The notes: a model not told the origin generated them from the sequence alone. 64,000 nucleotides of DNA from Pseudomonadota bacterium (GCA_021782495.1 JAJXUV010000006.1:1-64000), one strand, 5' to 3'; shown: positions 34,982-44,465, counted from the first letter of the stretch. Translations and numbers: made by a program.

Positions 34982-37417
34982 ATGAAACACAATATTGCAC
35001 AGTATGCGCCTATTCTAGAGAAGCTTACGTTGCCAATGCAACGATATTTTAAGACTTATCTAGATCCAACGAATTTTATAGATCAAGATACCTTTGAATC
35101 CCGCATTTCAGCGTTACCGCCCGAATTGCAAGAAGATGTAAATATTCAGATAACAAATATGGGATTGGTGGATTCGATTATGCTCGGGGTTATGGAAATT
35201 CCTGTTAGTGTTCATGGCGAGCTCATGGCACTTTCTGCGGCGATAGAATGCTTAGAATTTGCTGAGCGTAATGGTACAGTTGCATATACACCCACACAAA
35301 GAGACCCCTATACCTGGAGAGATATTACTGGCATTCCTTATATAAAAGGCCAGGTAGACGCTATTATTAATAGTGCTGAACAAAAAGCTAAAGAAGCCGC
35401 TAAACTTGTTTCACCCTCTTCATCTAGCAGCAGTCGTAGCAGTGCGAGTGGCCCCAGTGAAATTGTGAGCAGTTCCCCTACAGAAAATCTATCCAGCGCC
35501 TCGAATGCAGAAAGTGGTGTGAGTGTGCCCGTGTCCGCATTATCAGAACCTACCTTAGATGAAGAAGCGGGGGCTTTATTGAGGGAAGGAAAAGAACACT
35601 TAAAAAATTATGATGAATGGTTTTGGGTGGAGCGATATAAAGACGGAGCAGATGAATCTGAAGGAGAGAGACTCATTAACAGTGCGATAACGTGTTTTTT
35701 GGCCGTATCTCAGAAACATTCTTACAAACGAAACTATCAAGAAGAGGCGTTGGTGGAACTTAAAAAAATAAAAAATATGGGTTTCTTTATTCCCACTAGT
35801 TCCAGTTCCTCGAGCAGTAGTATGAGCAGTGTAAGTGGTTCTAGCTTCAGCTTCTCGAGTAACAGTGTGAGGGTGCCTCCTAGTTTTGGGATGGTGATGC
35901 CCGTCTCTTCGTCTTCATCCCCCTCGTCTAGTTCTAGCGCAGCGATGCCAGTCTCTTCATTCTCTTCCTCTAGTTCGAGCGTAGCGATGCCCATCTCTTC
36001 GCCTTCATCCTCCTCCTCTAGTTCTTCTAACGCAGCAATGCCGGTATCTTCATCTTCGTCGTCATCTTCTAGTTCTAGCGCTATGATACCAGCATCTTCC
36101 TCCTCTTCTTCTGCTTCCAGCAGTGAAATAAATTCTTCTTTCCCTGCAGAGGTCTTATATCGTTATAGACAGAGTATTTTAGGGTTGAAGAAACTGGAAA
36201 GTGAGCGAGCTGCTTTAGACAAAAGAGATCCCCATTTTGCCGCAAAAGATAAGATTTACGCTGAAATGATTGACACGCAACAAAGGCACATGAAACAGTG
36301 TGAAAGCGAAAGTGATAGAGCCAATTTTGGAATCAGGGCTTATTGCGAGCAGAATCCAGTCAATCAAGCCGATCACACAAAAATAATGAAGAGCTTACAA
36401 TTGCCGAGTGAGGTATTAGAACGATATCTCTGCATAGAGCAAGAATATGACAATCAAGAGGCACGATCTAAGGCATCGCGTGATCAAAAAGTTATTAATC
36501 AGCTTGGTGAATCGATGACAGCCTTAGCTATTGAAAAGCGTAAAATAAGTGATGCGTTAGGGTATTTCAATGTGAGAGGCTATGCCCAGTTAGCCAAGAT
36601 AGATCCAAATTGGCCATTCCAACGAGAAGTTATGCGAGCGCCGGAGGCCGTAGTAGTAACACCGCCTAGTTCCCTACCGCCTAGCTCCCTAAGCCGTTTT
36701 TTGGATAGGGTTTCTTCAACATTCAGTAGTGGCAGCGGTTTTTTTTCCAAGCCTACTGCTTCAAATGGTGTATCGTCTTCATCTTCAGTCGCTTCGCAGG
36801 CTACTGTTTCTAGTAGCAGCAGAGGTTTGATGAGTGCTGATTACGATTATTTTTTCAAGTTTCTGGTAATAGGGGATACCAGCGTAGGAAAATCTTCTTT
36901 AGTATTACGATATGCAGACGATTTTTATCCCAAATCACCTATAGGCGAATCGGGAATAGGCGTAGATTTTGAAATACGAACAGTGGATGTGCAAGGCTAT
37001 AAAGCCAAATTACAAATATGGGATTTGTCAAGGCAGCAGCGAAATTTGATGAATGCACATAATCCTGCTAGAGGTGTGCATGCGGTTGTTATTGCTTTTG
37101 ATGTCACCAATGCAGAGAGCTTTAGACTTATTGAAAGAGAGCTACGGGATCTTGCCGATAAAAGACTTGGAATCCTGCCTGTTTTGGCAGCCACTAAGTG
37201 TGATGTGTATCCTTGGCAGGTAACAGGAAAGGAAATCCAAGCATTCGCAGCACAGCATAATGTAAAGGTTTATTTTACCAGCGCTAAAGACAATAGCAAT
37301 AGCAAGATAGATGCATTGTTTTCGGAGACCGCGGTACAGCTTATAACGCCTATGCTGCCTGCGCCTGAGAGTGGGAATGGATCTAAGCCTCAAACAACGA
37401 TCGGGCCTCGTCGGTAA
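34982..37417 (+). CDS. Ser-rich protein with C-terminal Rab-like GTPase domain
   Basis: 811 residues. Unrecognised helical N-terminus (1-140), two Ser-rich linkers (about 143-190 and 265-385; tandem AMPVSS plus Ser runs), a helical segment (about 390-550), then a small-GTPase domain (about 622-795). The domain resembles Rab1: P-loop GDTSVGKSS (631-639), LVLRYADDFY, GIGVDFEIRT (658-667), IWDLSRQQR (679-687), TKCD (738-741) and TSAK (766-769). The switch-I Thr is Gly658, and the DxxG glycine is Arg684, so GTP hydrolysis and Mg binding may be altered. There is no C-terminal prenylation Cys. Probable host vesicle-traffic effector; inference. Confidence 0.85.
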   Translation: MKHNIAQYAPILEKLTLPMQRYFKTYLDPTNFIDQDTFESRISALPPELQEDVNIQITNMGLVDSIMLGVMEIPVSVHGELMALSAAIECLEFAERNGTVAYTPTQRDPYTWRDITGIPYIKGQVDAIINSAEQKAKEAAKLVSPSSSSSSRSSASGPSEIVSSSPTENLSSASNAESGVSVPVSALSEPTLDEEAGALLREGKEHLKNYDEWFWVERYKDGADESEGERLINSAITCFLAVSQKHSYKRNYQEEALVELKKIKNMGFFIPTSSSSSSSSMSSVSGSSFSFSSNSVRVPPSFGMVMPVSSSSSPSSSSSAAMPVSSFSSSSSSVAMPISSPSSSSSSSSNAAMPVSSSSSSSSSSSAMIPASSSSSSASSSEINSSFPAEVLYRYRQSILGLKKLESERAALDKRDPHFAAKDKIYAEMIDTQQRHMKQCESESDRANFGIRAYCEQNPVNQADHTKIMKSLQLPSEVLERYLCIEQEYDNQEARSKASRDQKVINQLGESMTALAIEKRKISDALGYFNVRGYAQLAKIDPNWPFQREVMRAPEAVVVTPPSSLPPSSLSRFLDRVSSTFSSGSGFFSKPTASNGVSSSSSVASQATVSSSSRGLMSADYDYFFKFLVIGDTSVGKSSLVLRYADDFYPKSPIGESGIGVDFEIRTVDVQGYKAKLQIWDLSRQQRNLMNAHNPARGVHAVVIAFDVTNAESFRLIERELRDLADKRLGILPVLAATKCDVYPWQVTGKEIQAFAAQHNVKVYFTSAKDNSNSKIDALFSETAVQLITPMLPAPESGNGSKPQTTIGPRR

Positions 37418-37433
37418 AGCAATTTCATCTGGG

Positions 37434-37460
37434 CCGTCATTGCGAGCAGATCCCAATGGC
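37434..37460. repeat. CATTGCGAG-family repeat remnant
   Basis: CCGTCATTGCGAGCAGATCC lies just after the Rab-like gene. Same family as 19448 and 45478. Confidence 0.55.
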
Positions 37461-37578
37461 GGCTTAGGAAACTGCACATAAAATAACCAATCTGATCTTT
37501 GCGCTTTGGCCATTTTTAGCGTAAACTAGTGCGATCTTTAGAGTAAGTACTAGCCGATGGCAGAGGAGAGCGCCCTAC

Positions 37579-39528
37579 ATGAACGATATGCTCAAAAATT
37601 TAATTATATGGTCCGTTATCGTCATCATATTGGCGTCTATTTTCAGTAATTTTGGCCCTAAAACGGAGCCAACAACCCAAGTTTCTTTTAGCCAATTTTT
37701 GGATAGAGCGGATAAAAACGACTTAAGTTCAGTGGTGTTTTCCGAAGGTCAGATTTTAGGGATCACCAAATCCAATCAACAAATTTCCACGATTGTTCCT
37801 AATGGCCCCCAAGAATTAGTGCGCGAATTGTTGCGCAAGGGCATCGATGTCAAAGGCAAATTGCCGGAAAGCCAACCTTTGTTGATGCGCATTCTCATCA
37901 ATTGGTTCCCCTTATTGCTGTTCATTGGTATTTGGCTATTTTTCCTAAGACAAATGCAAGGTGGTGGCGCTGGCCGTGGCGCGATGTCTTTTGGCCGCAG
38001 TCGAGCGCGTTTGTTGTCTGAAGATCAAGTCAAAGTTACTTTTGCTGATGTGGCTGGTGCCGACGAAGCCAAAGAAGAAGTGTCTGAATTGGTGGATTTT
38101 TTGCGCGATCCGGGTAAATTCCAACGTTTGGGTGGCCGTATTCCTCGGGGCGTCTTAATGGTAGGTCCTCCAGGAACAGGTAAAACCTTGTTGGCGCGTG
38201 CGGTAGCTGGCGAAGCCAAAGTGCCGTTCTTTACCATTTCAGGTTCGGATTTTGTGGAAATGTTTGTGGGGGTGGGCGCTTCTCGAGTGCGCGATATGTT
38301 TGAACAAGCTAAGAAGAGCGCGCCTTGTATTATTTTCATCGATGAAATCGATGCGGTGGGTAGACACCGCGGTGCGGGTTTGGGTGGTGGTCACGATGAA
38401 CGCGAACAAACCTTAAATCAATTGTTGGTGGAAATGGATGGTTTTGAAGGCAATGAAGGCGTCATCGTTATTGCAGCCACCAACAGACCCGATGTCTTAG
38501 ATCCGGCTTTGTTGCGTCCCGGCCGTTTTGACAGACAAGTCGTCGTTCCTCTGCCCGATGTGCGCGGCAGAGAGCAAATTTTAAATGTGCATTTGCGCAA
38601 AGTTCCTTTGGCAGAAGATGTGAAGCCTGGCGTGATTGCGCGCGGTACGCCCGGATTTTCCGGCGCCGATTTGGCGAATTTGGTGAATGAAGCGGCGTTA
38701 TGTGCGGCTAAAGCCAATAAACGTCTGGTTGAAATGAAAGAATTGGAATACGCCAAAGACAAAATTCTGATGGGCGCTGAGCGCCATTCGATGGTGATGA
38801 GTCCCGAAGAAAAAAAATTAACGGCTTACCATGAATCGGGTCATGCCATCGTGGGATTGACTGTGCCCGATCACGATCCTGTTTATAAAGTCACCATTAT
38901 TCCCAGAGGCAGGGCTTTGGGTGTGACGATGTTTTTGCCGGAACAAGATCGCTACAGTCATTCTAAACAACGTTTGTTGAGCCAATTGTGTAGCTTGTTT
39001 GGGGGCCGTATTGCTGAAGAATTAATTTTTGGAGAACTCGGTGTGACCACCGGCGCTTCTAACGACATGGAACGCGCCACGCAAATTGCGCGTAACATGG
39101 TGACCAAATGGGGGTTTTCTGCGAAGCTGGGCCCGATTGTAGTGGGTGAAGAACAAGGTGAAGTATTTTTAGGGCGTTCTATGACGCGCAATCAAGAAGT
39201 CTCCGAAGCGACGGCAACGGTAATTGATGCAGAAGTGAAACTGATCATCGAAAATGCCTATTCTCAGGCCAAATCCATTCTCGTTGAAAAAACGGCGATC
39301 TTGCATTTGATGGCAGAAGCGCTCATCAAATACGAAACCATTGACGATACGCAATTAAAAGATTTGATGCAAGGCAAGGTGCCGAACCCACCCAAAGGTT
39401 GGACGGAATCCGATTTGAATGGACCTACAGGCGGTGAGCCTTTGCAAGCTGAAGATGCAGCAGGCAAAGATAATCAACCTAAACCGCATTATGGTACGGA
39501 TACTAAAGAGCAAGATGGTTTAGCCTAA
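37579..39528 (+). CDS. ftsH: ATP-dependent zinc metalloprotease FtsH
   Basis: 649 residues. Inner-membrane AAA+ protease that degrades LpxC, sigma-32 and damaged membrane proteins. Two membrane helices (about 6-25 and 108-128), Walker A GPPGTGKT (196-203), FIDEID, the second region of homology ([20 protein letters not shown]), and zinc motif HESGH (418-422; usually HEAGH). C-terminal tail is polar and Gly/Pro-rich. GGAGAG precedes the ATG. It starts the ftsH-folP-glmM operon, the same order as in E. coli. Confidence 0.97.
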   Translation: MNDMLKNLIIWSVIVIILASIFSNFGPKTEPTTQVSFSQFLDRADKNDLSSVVFSEGQILGITKSNQQISTIVPNGPQELVRELLRKGIDVKGKLPESQPLLMRILINWFPLLLFIGIWLFFLRQMQGGGAGRGAMSFGRSRARLLSEDQVKVTFADVAGADEAKEEVSELVDFLRDPGKFQRLGGRIPRGVLMVGPPGTGKTLLARAVAGEAKVPFFTISGSDFVEMFVGVGASRVRDMFEQAKKSAPCIIFIDEIDAVGRHRGAGLGGGHDEREQTLNQLLVEMDGFEGNEGVIVIAATNRPDVLDPALLRPGRFDRQVVVPLPDVRGREQILNVHLRKVPLAEDVKPGVIARGTPGFSGADLANLVNEAALCAAKANKRLVEMKELEYAKDKILMGAERHSMVMSPEEKKLTAYHESGHAIVGLTVPDHDPVYKVTIIPRGRALGVTMFLPEQDRYSHSKQRLLSQLCSLFGGRIAEELIFGELGVTTGASNDMERATQIARNMVTKWGFSAKLGPIVVGEEQGEVFLGRSMTRNQEVSEATATVIDAEVKLIIENAYSQAKSILVEKTAILHLMAEALIKYETIDDTQLKDLMQGKVPNPPKGWTESDLNGPTGGEPLQAEDAAGKDNQPKPHYGTDTKEQDGLA

Positions 39529-39529
39529 A

Positions 39530-40333
39530 ATGTGGGTGTGTGGTTCTTATGCACTGGAGTGCACAACACCTTTGATCATGGGCGTTGTGAATTTACATCC
39601 TGCTTCTTTTGTGAAAGCCGATTACAGAATTTCTGTCGAAGCCAGTGTGTCGCATGCCTTGAAAATGGTAGAAGAGGGTGCGGCGATTCTCGATTTAGGT
39701 GCAGAGCCCACTCATCCCAGTAGTTTAGACAAAACGATCAGCGCTGAAGAAGAATTGGCGCGCTTATTGCCTGTTTTGCGTCAATTGATCCCGCGCATCT
39801 CTGTACCCATTTCTGTGGATACTTCCAATGCTGAAGTGATGCGTGTTGTTGTCGAAGAAGGAGCGAGTATCATCAACGATACTCGTGCTTTAAATGAAGC
39901 GAATGCACTGAAAGAAGTAGCAGCTACAAAAGCGGGTCTGTGTTTGATGTATCGCGGCGGTGGCAATATACAAAGGGCGACGCAATACTTAAAAGACAGA
40001 GCAAATGAATGTATCCGTGCAGGCATTGCTCAAGAACGGATTGTTTTAGATCCGGGTATAGGCAATGGGTATTTCGGTAAAAGCACTTCAGAAAATTTAG
40101 CTTTTTTAAATCAATTGTCGGTGTTGTGTGCCGAAGACTATCCGATTTTAGTGGGCGTATCGCGCAAAACGTTCATTGGCGATATTTTGGGAATACCGCC
40201 TGAAGAACGCTTAGCGGGTTCGCTGGCAGCAATTATCGTTGCCTATCAACAGGGTGCGCGTGTTTTGCGTGTGCACGATGTGACGCCCACTGTGCACGCT
40301 TTAAAAATCATACAAGCCATAGGAACAGCATGA
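39530..40333 (+). CDS. folP: Dihydropteroate synthase, divergent
   Basis: 267 residues, in the conserved place between ftsH and glmM, one base after the ftsH stop. TIM-barrel elements are recognisable: MGVVNLHPASF (normally NVTPDSF), LDLGAEPTHPSS (normally DIGGESTRPG), ISVDTSNAEV, IINDTRAL, LDPGIGNGYFGKS and LVGVSRKTFIGDILG. Several pterin- and pABA-loop residues differ, including loss of Asp in DSF and of the GES-T-R loop. It may have altered pABA or sulfonamide interaction, or changed substrate. Overlaps glmM by four bases. Confidence 0.85.
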   Translation: MWVCGSYALECTTPLIMGVVNLHPASFVKADYRISVEASVSHALKMVEEGAAILDLGAEPTHPSSLDKTISAEEELARLLPVLRQLIPRISVPISVDTSNAEVMRVVVEEGASIINDTRALNEANALKEVAATKAGLCLMYRGGGNIQRATQYLKDRANECIRAGIAQERIVLDPGIGNGYFGKSTSENLAFLNQLSVLCAEDYPILVGVSRKTFIGDILGIPPEERLAGSLAAIIVAYQQGARVLRVHDVTPTVHALKIIQAIGTA

Positions 40334-41673
40334 ATCAAAAACGTTATTTCGGTACAGATGGTATACGAGGCTTAGTCGGACAAGCGCCTATGACAGAAGA
40401 GTGGGTGTATCGTTTAGGACGTGCAGTGGGACAGGTAATACCCCTTCAAGCGAAGCCTATTTTAATCGGTCAAGACACACGCGAATCCAGCGATGCTTTG
40501 GTAAATGCCGTGGCTTCGGGTTTGGCGTCTCAAGGGCATTCGATTATTTTAGGGGGTGTGATGCCGACACCGGCGGTGGCTTTTTTGTGTCGACAACAAA
40601 ATTTTGCTTTGGGTGTGGTGGTTAGTGCTTCACATAATCCTTATCACGACAATGGCATTAAATTTTTTGGCAGCGATGGGTTTAAGTTAAGCGATGAAGC
40701 GGAAAATGCAATAGAAATTGCGATAGACGATCATACCGCCATTTCGATGTCGACACAGTCTGGACGCATTTTGTCTGAACATGGAGTGGTAGACACGTAT
40801 GTTCAACATGCTGTTCGAACTTTTTTTGCACCTCAAGCATTAGCTGGATTAGAATTGGTTTTAGATTGCGCCCACGGCGCAACTTATCAAGTCGCTCCTG
40901 CCGTATTCGAGGCATTGGGTGCAACAGTCTATCCTTTGCATGTGAATCCGGATGGCCGAAACATCAATGCGGATTGTGGAGCTACGCATTTAAGCGCATT
41001 ACAACAGGCGGTTAAAGAATATGGCGTTCCTCTGGGGATTGCTTTTGATGGCGATGGCGATCGGCTGATGATGGTGGATGCAGCGGGTGAAATCGTCGAT
41101 GGTGATGAATTGTTGTGGATTTTGGCCACGCACCAATTGGCGCAGCATCAAGCTTTACCGGGGGTGGTTGGAACTTTGATGAGTAATTTAGGGTTGGTCG
41201 AAGCCTTAAGCAAGTGCAATATTCCTTTTTATAGAGCCAATGTCGGCGATCGTTATGTTTTGGAATCATTGCAACAAAAGCAATGGTTTTTAGGCGGTGA
41301 ATCTTCAGGACATTTATTGCATTTGCATTACAGTAGTACGGGCGATGGTTTGATTTCTGCTTTGTTGATATTGCAAGCGATATTGCGCGCACAAAAGCCT
41401 TTGAGTGAATTGAAAAAAGGGATGTACAAATATCCTCAAGTGATGATCAATGTCCGCTATGAAGGCGCTAAACTCAATTTAAAAGAAGCGGCTGTTCAAA
41501 ATGCCGTTCTTGCCGTAGAACAGAATTTGGGTACCCAAGGTCGCGTTTTATTGCGGGCTTCAGGAACTGAACCTTTAATCCGGGTGATGGTGGAAGCCAA
41601 AGAAGAAGCGCTTGCCAAGACCCAATCGCAGTTTCTAGCCGATCGAATCCAGGCTATTTTGGCGGCGCGGTAA
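40330..41673 (+). CDS. glmM: Phosphoglucosamine mutase
   Basis: 447 residues (E. coli 445). Converts glucosamine-6-P to glucosamine-1-P for UDP-GlcNAc. FGTDGIRG at the start, phosphoserine Ser101 in VSASHNP (98-104), metal loop AFDGDGDRLMMVD, GGESSGH and the C-terminal RASGTEPLIRVMVEA phosphate loop are intact. Last gene of the ftsH operon; its stop faces higA with only four bases between. Confidence 0.97.
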   Translation: MNQKRYFGTDGIRGLVGQAPMTEEWVYRLGRAVGQVIPLQAKPILIGQDTRESSDALVNAVASGLASQGHSIILGGVMPTPAVAFLCRQQNFALGVVVSASHNPYHDNGIKFFGSDGFKLSDEAENAIEIAIDDHTAISMSTQSGRILSEHGVVDTYVQHAVRTFFAPQALAGLELVLDCAHGATYQVAPAVFEALGATVYPLHVNPDGRNINADCGATHLSALQQAVKEYGVPLGIAFDGDGDRLMMVDAAGEIVDGDELLWILATHQLAQHQALPGVVGTLMSNLGLVEALSKCNIPFYRANVGDRYVLESLQQKQWFLGGESSGHLLHLHYSSTGDGLISALLILQAILRAQKPLSELKKGMYKYPQVMINVRYEGAKLNLKEAAVQNAVLAVEQNLGTQGRVLLRASGTEPLIRVMVEAKEEALAKTQSQFLADRIQAILAAR

Positions 41674-41677
41674 GTCG

Positions 41678-41977
41678 TTAAGCAGCATGTTGAAGATGTT
41701 CAAAATCGATCTTTTTAAGCAGTTTTGGTTGTTTGGTTGTACACAGATCGTAATGTGCCTGCATTATGAGCCAACTTTCAGCGCTTCTTCCCAAGGTGGC
41801 TTCTAACCTATAAGCCATATCAACGGACACAGAACTTTGTTTTTTAATAATGCGATTGATCGTCGAAGGTGACACCTTCAGACATTTGGCTAAAAAACGG
41901 CTACTTAGCCCAAAAGGCTTCAAATAAGTTTCTTTAATAAATTCACCGGGGTGCGGTGAGCCATGCATAATAGCCAT
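41678..41977 (-). CDS. higA: HigA-family antitoxin (XRE DNA-binding)
   Basis: 99 residues. MHGSPHPGEFIKETYLKPFGLS is the classic HigA/VapI opening, followed by the helix-turn-helix FLAKCLKVSPSTINRIIKKQSSVSVDMAYRLE and AESWLIMQAHYDL. HigA neutralises the HigB mRNA interferase and represses its own operon. Here the toxin gene upstream is frameshifted, leaving the antitoxin apparently intact. It has its own strong promoter-like site. Confidence 0.93.
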   Translation of the reverse strand: MAIMHGSPHPGEFIKETYLKPFGLSSRFLAKCLKVSPSTINRIIKKQSSVSVDMAYRLEATLGRSAESWLIMQAHYDLCTTKQPKLLKKIDFEHLQHAA

Positions 41978-42006
41978 GATTTTTTCATTTTAACGTTCAT
42001 AATAGA

Positions 42007-42035
42007 ATTATAGCGTATTGCGCTTCGCGCATCAA
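42007..42035 (-). promoter_or_regulatory. Strong candidate promoter/operator for higA
   Basis: Minus strand TTGATG (42035-42030), 17-base spacer, perfect TATAAT (42012-42007), 30 bases before the higA ATG. The spacer contains GCGCGAAGCGC, an inverted repeat that could be the HigA operator. Confidence 0.65.
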
Positions 42036-42098
42036 GAAAAAATTTTAAATTAAAAATTAGCGTGTTTTTGTAAACACATGATTTTAATAACCGTATTT

Positions 42099-42376
42099 TT
42101 AATGATAATCTTCATAGTTTAAAATATGAACATCACCGTCTGTAAATTCAAAGGTTAATCGCGAATTCTTATTAACAGTGATAGACCATAGGTCTTTTTT
42201 GTTTCCTGTCAAAGCGTGTAGCCGATACCCTGGAAGATCAAGATCGTTTATATATTTTGCGGTATTTAGAGCAGCTAATTGCATACGTAGTGTTTTGGTA
42301 TGATTCGCCTGTATTCCGGTGTGTTTACCTGTTTCAAAAAATAGTTAAGGCCTTTGTGTTTGAAACTTTTTATCAT
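42099..42376 (-). pseudogene. higB: HigB toxin, frameshifted
   Basis: Reading from ATG 42376 gives MIKSFKHKGLNYF. One base later in phase, the frame continues FFETGKHTGIQANHTKTLR, MQLAALNTAKYINDLDLPGYRLHALTG and ends WSITVNKNSRLTFEFTDGDVHILNYEDYH, a complete HigB sequence. The break lies in a run of six A (42336-42341 on the plus strand; T in the mRNA); a seventh would restore a full toxin of about 92 residues. RelE-superfamily mRNA interferase in its intact form. A 61-codon fragment from 42284 alone is unlikely to be toxic. Confidence 0.85.
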
Positions 42377-42528
42377 AAAACTGATCTTTAGCTTAAAATA
42401 GATAGTATTTAGAGCATATATTAACGTGTTGCGTTACTTGAGTCAATTATTATTCTATGGCTAGAAAATTTCTTCAAAATCCAGTACAATCTTTTCACTT
42501 GTCCCATCTTAAATCTAGGAGTGTCACC

Positions 42529-42843
42529 ATGAAACAAGCGTATAAAACCATTTTAGCCCTGTTCGTCTTATTTTTAAGTTTAGTAGCCTGTCATGCCACG
42601 CCGACTCGTGAAAGTACGGGTGAATACATCGACGACAGTACCATTACGACCAAAGTTAAAACGGCCTTGTTAACGGATAAAAATGTTTCGAGCGGCAGTA
42701 TCAGTGTCAAAACTTTTAAAGGCACCGTCCAGTTGAGTGGCTTTGTCAACAATGCGGAACAAGTCAGACAGGCTTATGAAGTAGCCAGCCAAGTGGAGGG
42801 CGTGAAAGCGGTACACAATAATTTAATCGTGAAGGTACAATAA
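42529..42843 (+). CDS. BON-domain lipoprotein (OsmY-like)
   Basis: 104 residues from ATG 42529 with TAGGAGTG upstream; a frame from 42457 adds an implausible N-terminus. It has a signal peptide with a lipobox LVAC (Cys at about 21) and a single BON domain: YIDDSTITTKVKTALLTD, VSVKTFKGTVQLSGFVNN, VASQVEGVKAVHNNLIVK. BON domains bind phospholipid surfaces. Likely an outer-membrane or periplasmic stress lipoprotein. Confidence 0.88.
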   Translation: MKQAYKTILALFVLFLSLVACHATPTRESTGEYIDDSTITTKVKTALLTDKNVSSGSISVKTFKGTVQLSGFVNNAEQVRQAYEVASQVEGVKAVHNNLIVKVQ

Positions 42844-42856
42844 GAATACTTGTAGA

Positions 42857-42874
42857 GGCGCCTCGTGAGGCGCC
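42857..42874. repeat. Perfect short hairpin after the BON gene
   Basis: GGCGCCTC-GT-GAGGCGCC. No T run follows, so it is not a clear terminator; it may act as an RNA stability element between the BON gene and pdxS. Confidence 0.5.
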
Positions 42875-42943
42875 CTAAGCCGCTCTTGCTTGCAAAAAAA
42901 TGAAGACCGTGCTAAGAAGCGAACATTTTTAGGGGAAACTATT

Positions 42944-43825
42944 ATGTCTGAACACGCCCTACGACTGAAAACAGGATTGGCAGAAATGCTGAAAGGTGGC
43001 GCCATTATGGATGTGACCAATGCGAAACAAGCCGAAATTGCACAAGAAGCCGGTGCTGTGGCGGTCATGGCCTTAGAGCGTGTGCCAGCCGATATTCGTG
43101 TGCAAGGCGGTGTGGCGCGCATGAGCGATCCGCGCATGATCAAAGAAATCATGTCAGTAGTGGATATCCCTGTGATGGCAAAAGTTCGCATTGGGCATTT
43201 TGTGGAAGCACAAATATTACAAGCACTGGGCGTCGATTTTATCGACGAAAGTGAAGTTCTCACACCTGCCGATGAAGAATATCACATTGACAAAATGCAA
43301 TTTGAAGTTCCTTTTGTGTGTGGTGCGCGCGATTTGGGTGAAGCGCTGCGCCGCATCGCCGAAGGCGCAGCCCTCATTCGCACCAAAGGCGAAGCTGGAT
43401 CCGGCAACATTGTTGAAGCCGTGCGTCATATGCGTATGTTGAAAACGCAGATCCAACACTTAAAAACCTTGAGTTCCGAAGCATTGAACACAGAAGCCAA
43501 AAAATTAAGAGTTCCAGATGCCTTATTACGATGGGTTGTAGAAACAGGTGAATTGCCGGTTCCTAATTTTGCTGCAGGCGGTGTGGCAACTCCCGCGGAT
43601 GCAGCCTTGATGATGCAACTCGGTGCACAAACAGTGTTTGTGGGGTCGGGTATTTTTAAATCGGGTGATCCCCAAAAGCGCGCCAGTGCCATCGTTAAAG
43701 CAGTCACTTATTATCAAGATCCTAAAATACTCGCGGAAATTTCTGAAGATTTAGGCGAGGCGATGGTGGGGATTTCTATTAGCGCTATTCCTTTGCATCA
43801 ACGCTTACAAGATCGAGGGAATTAA
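42944..43825 (+). CDS. pdxS: Pyridoxal 5'-phosphate synthase, PdxS subunit
   Basis: 293 residues from ATG 42944, preceded by AGGGGA; the frame upstream is not family sequence. PdxS builds PLP from ribose 5-phosphate, glyceraldehyde 3-phosphate and ammonia from Pdx[14 protein letters not shown] holds Asp23 and [10 protein letters not shown] holds Lys80, both catalytic; [30 protein letters not shown] and [10 protein letters not shown] are typical. The DXP-independent pathway replaces the PdxA/PdxJ route of E. coli. Followed five bases later by pdxT. Confidence 0.97.
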   Translation: MSEHALRLKTGLAEMLKGGAIMDVTNAKQAEIAQEAGAVAVMALERVPADIRVQGGVARMSDPRMIKEIMSVVDIPVMAKVRIGHFVEAQILQALGVDFIDESEVLTPADEEYHIDKMQFEVPFVCGARDLGEALRRIAEGAALIRTKGEAGSGNIVEAVRHMRMLKTQIQHLKTLSSEALNTEAKKLRVPDALLRWVVETGELPVPNFAAGGVATPADAALMMQLGAQTVFVGSGIFKSGDPQKRASAIVKAVTYYQDPKILAEISEDLGEAMVGISISAIPLHQRLQDRGN

Positions 43826-43830
43826 AAAGC

Positions 43831-44409
43831 GTGCAAATCGGTATTTTAGCACTTCAAGGTGGTTATCAAGCGCATGCAAATTGCGTGAATGCTTTGGGTG
43901 TTTCTACGCGCTTCGTCAGAAAAAAAGAAGACTTTACAGACATAGACGGATTGATCTTGCCGGGCGGAGAAAGCAGCACTTTACTGAAATTGATAGAGAC
44001 TTTTGATTTGGTGTCTGCATTAAAAGATTTTCAAGCAAAGAAAAAACCGATTTACGGGACGTGTGCCGGCATGATTTTATTGGCCAAAACAGTGGTGCCG
44101 CAGCAATTCTCTTTGGGGGCCATCGATATTAGCGTGGCACGCAATGCCTATGGACGGCAGATCGACAGTTTTATTGCGATGAGCGATGCTATCGAATCAC
44201 CAGACTTTGGGTGTGCACAAATGGAATGTGTTTTTATTCGCGCTCCTCGCGTGCAAAGTGTCGGAGAAGGCGTCACAACATTGCTTCGCTATCGCGCTGA
44301 ACCCATATTGGTACGGCAAGACCACATTTTGGCAGGAAGCTTTCATCCTGAATTAAGCCAAGATCGTGCTGTCCATCAGTATTTTCTGGCTATGATAAGT
44401 GCGTCCTGA
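43831..44409 (+). CDS. pdxT: Pyridoxal 5'-phosphate synthase, glutaminase PdxT
   Basis: 192 residues, GTG start. Class I glutaminase that hands ammonia to PdxS. GILALQGGYQAH, LPGGESST (43-50), nucleophile Cys78 in YGTCAGMILLA, and GSFHPELSQD with the catalytic His-Glu are all present. Forms the PdxST complex of 12 plus 12 subunits with the preceding gene. Confidence 0.96.
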   Translation: MQIGILALQGGYQAHANCVNALGVSTRFVRKKEDFTDIDGLILPGGESSTLLKLIETFDLVSALKDFQAKKKPIYGTCAGMILLAKTVVPQQFSLGAIDISVARNAYGRQIDSFIAMSDAIESPDFGCAQMECVFIRAPRVQSVGEGVTTLLRYRAEPILVRQDHILAGSFHPELSQDRAVHQYFLAMISAS

Positions 44410-44465
44410 AGCTACCCCCCTTGTATATTCTCGCGATCTTTTGTAAAATAACGCCTCTTGGTCTA

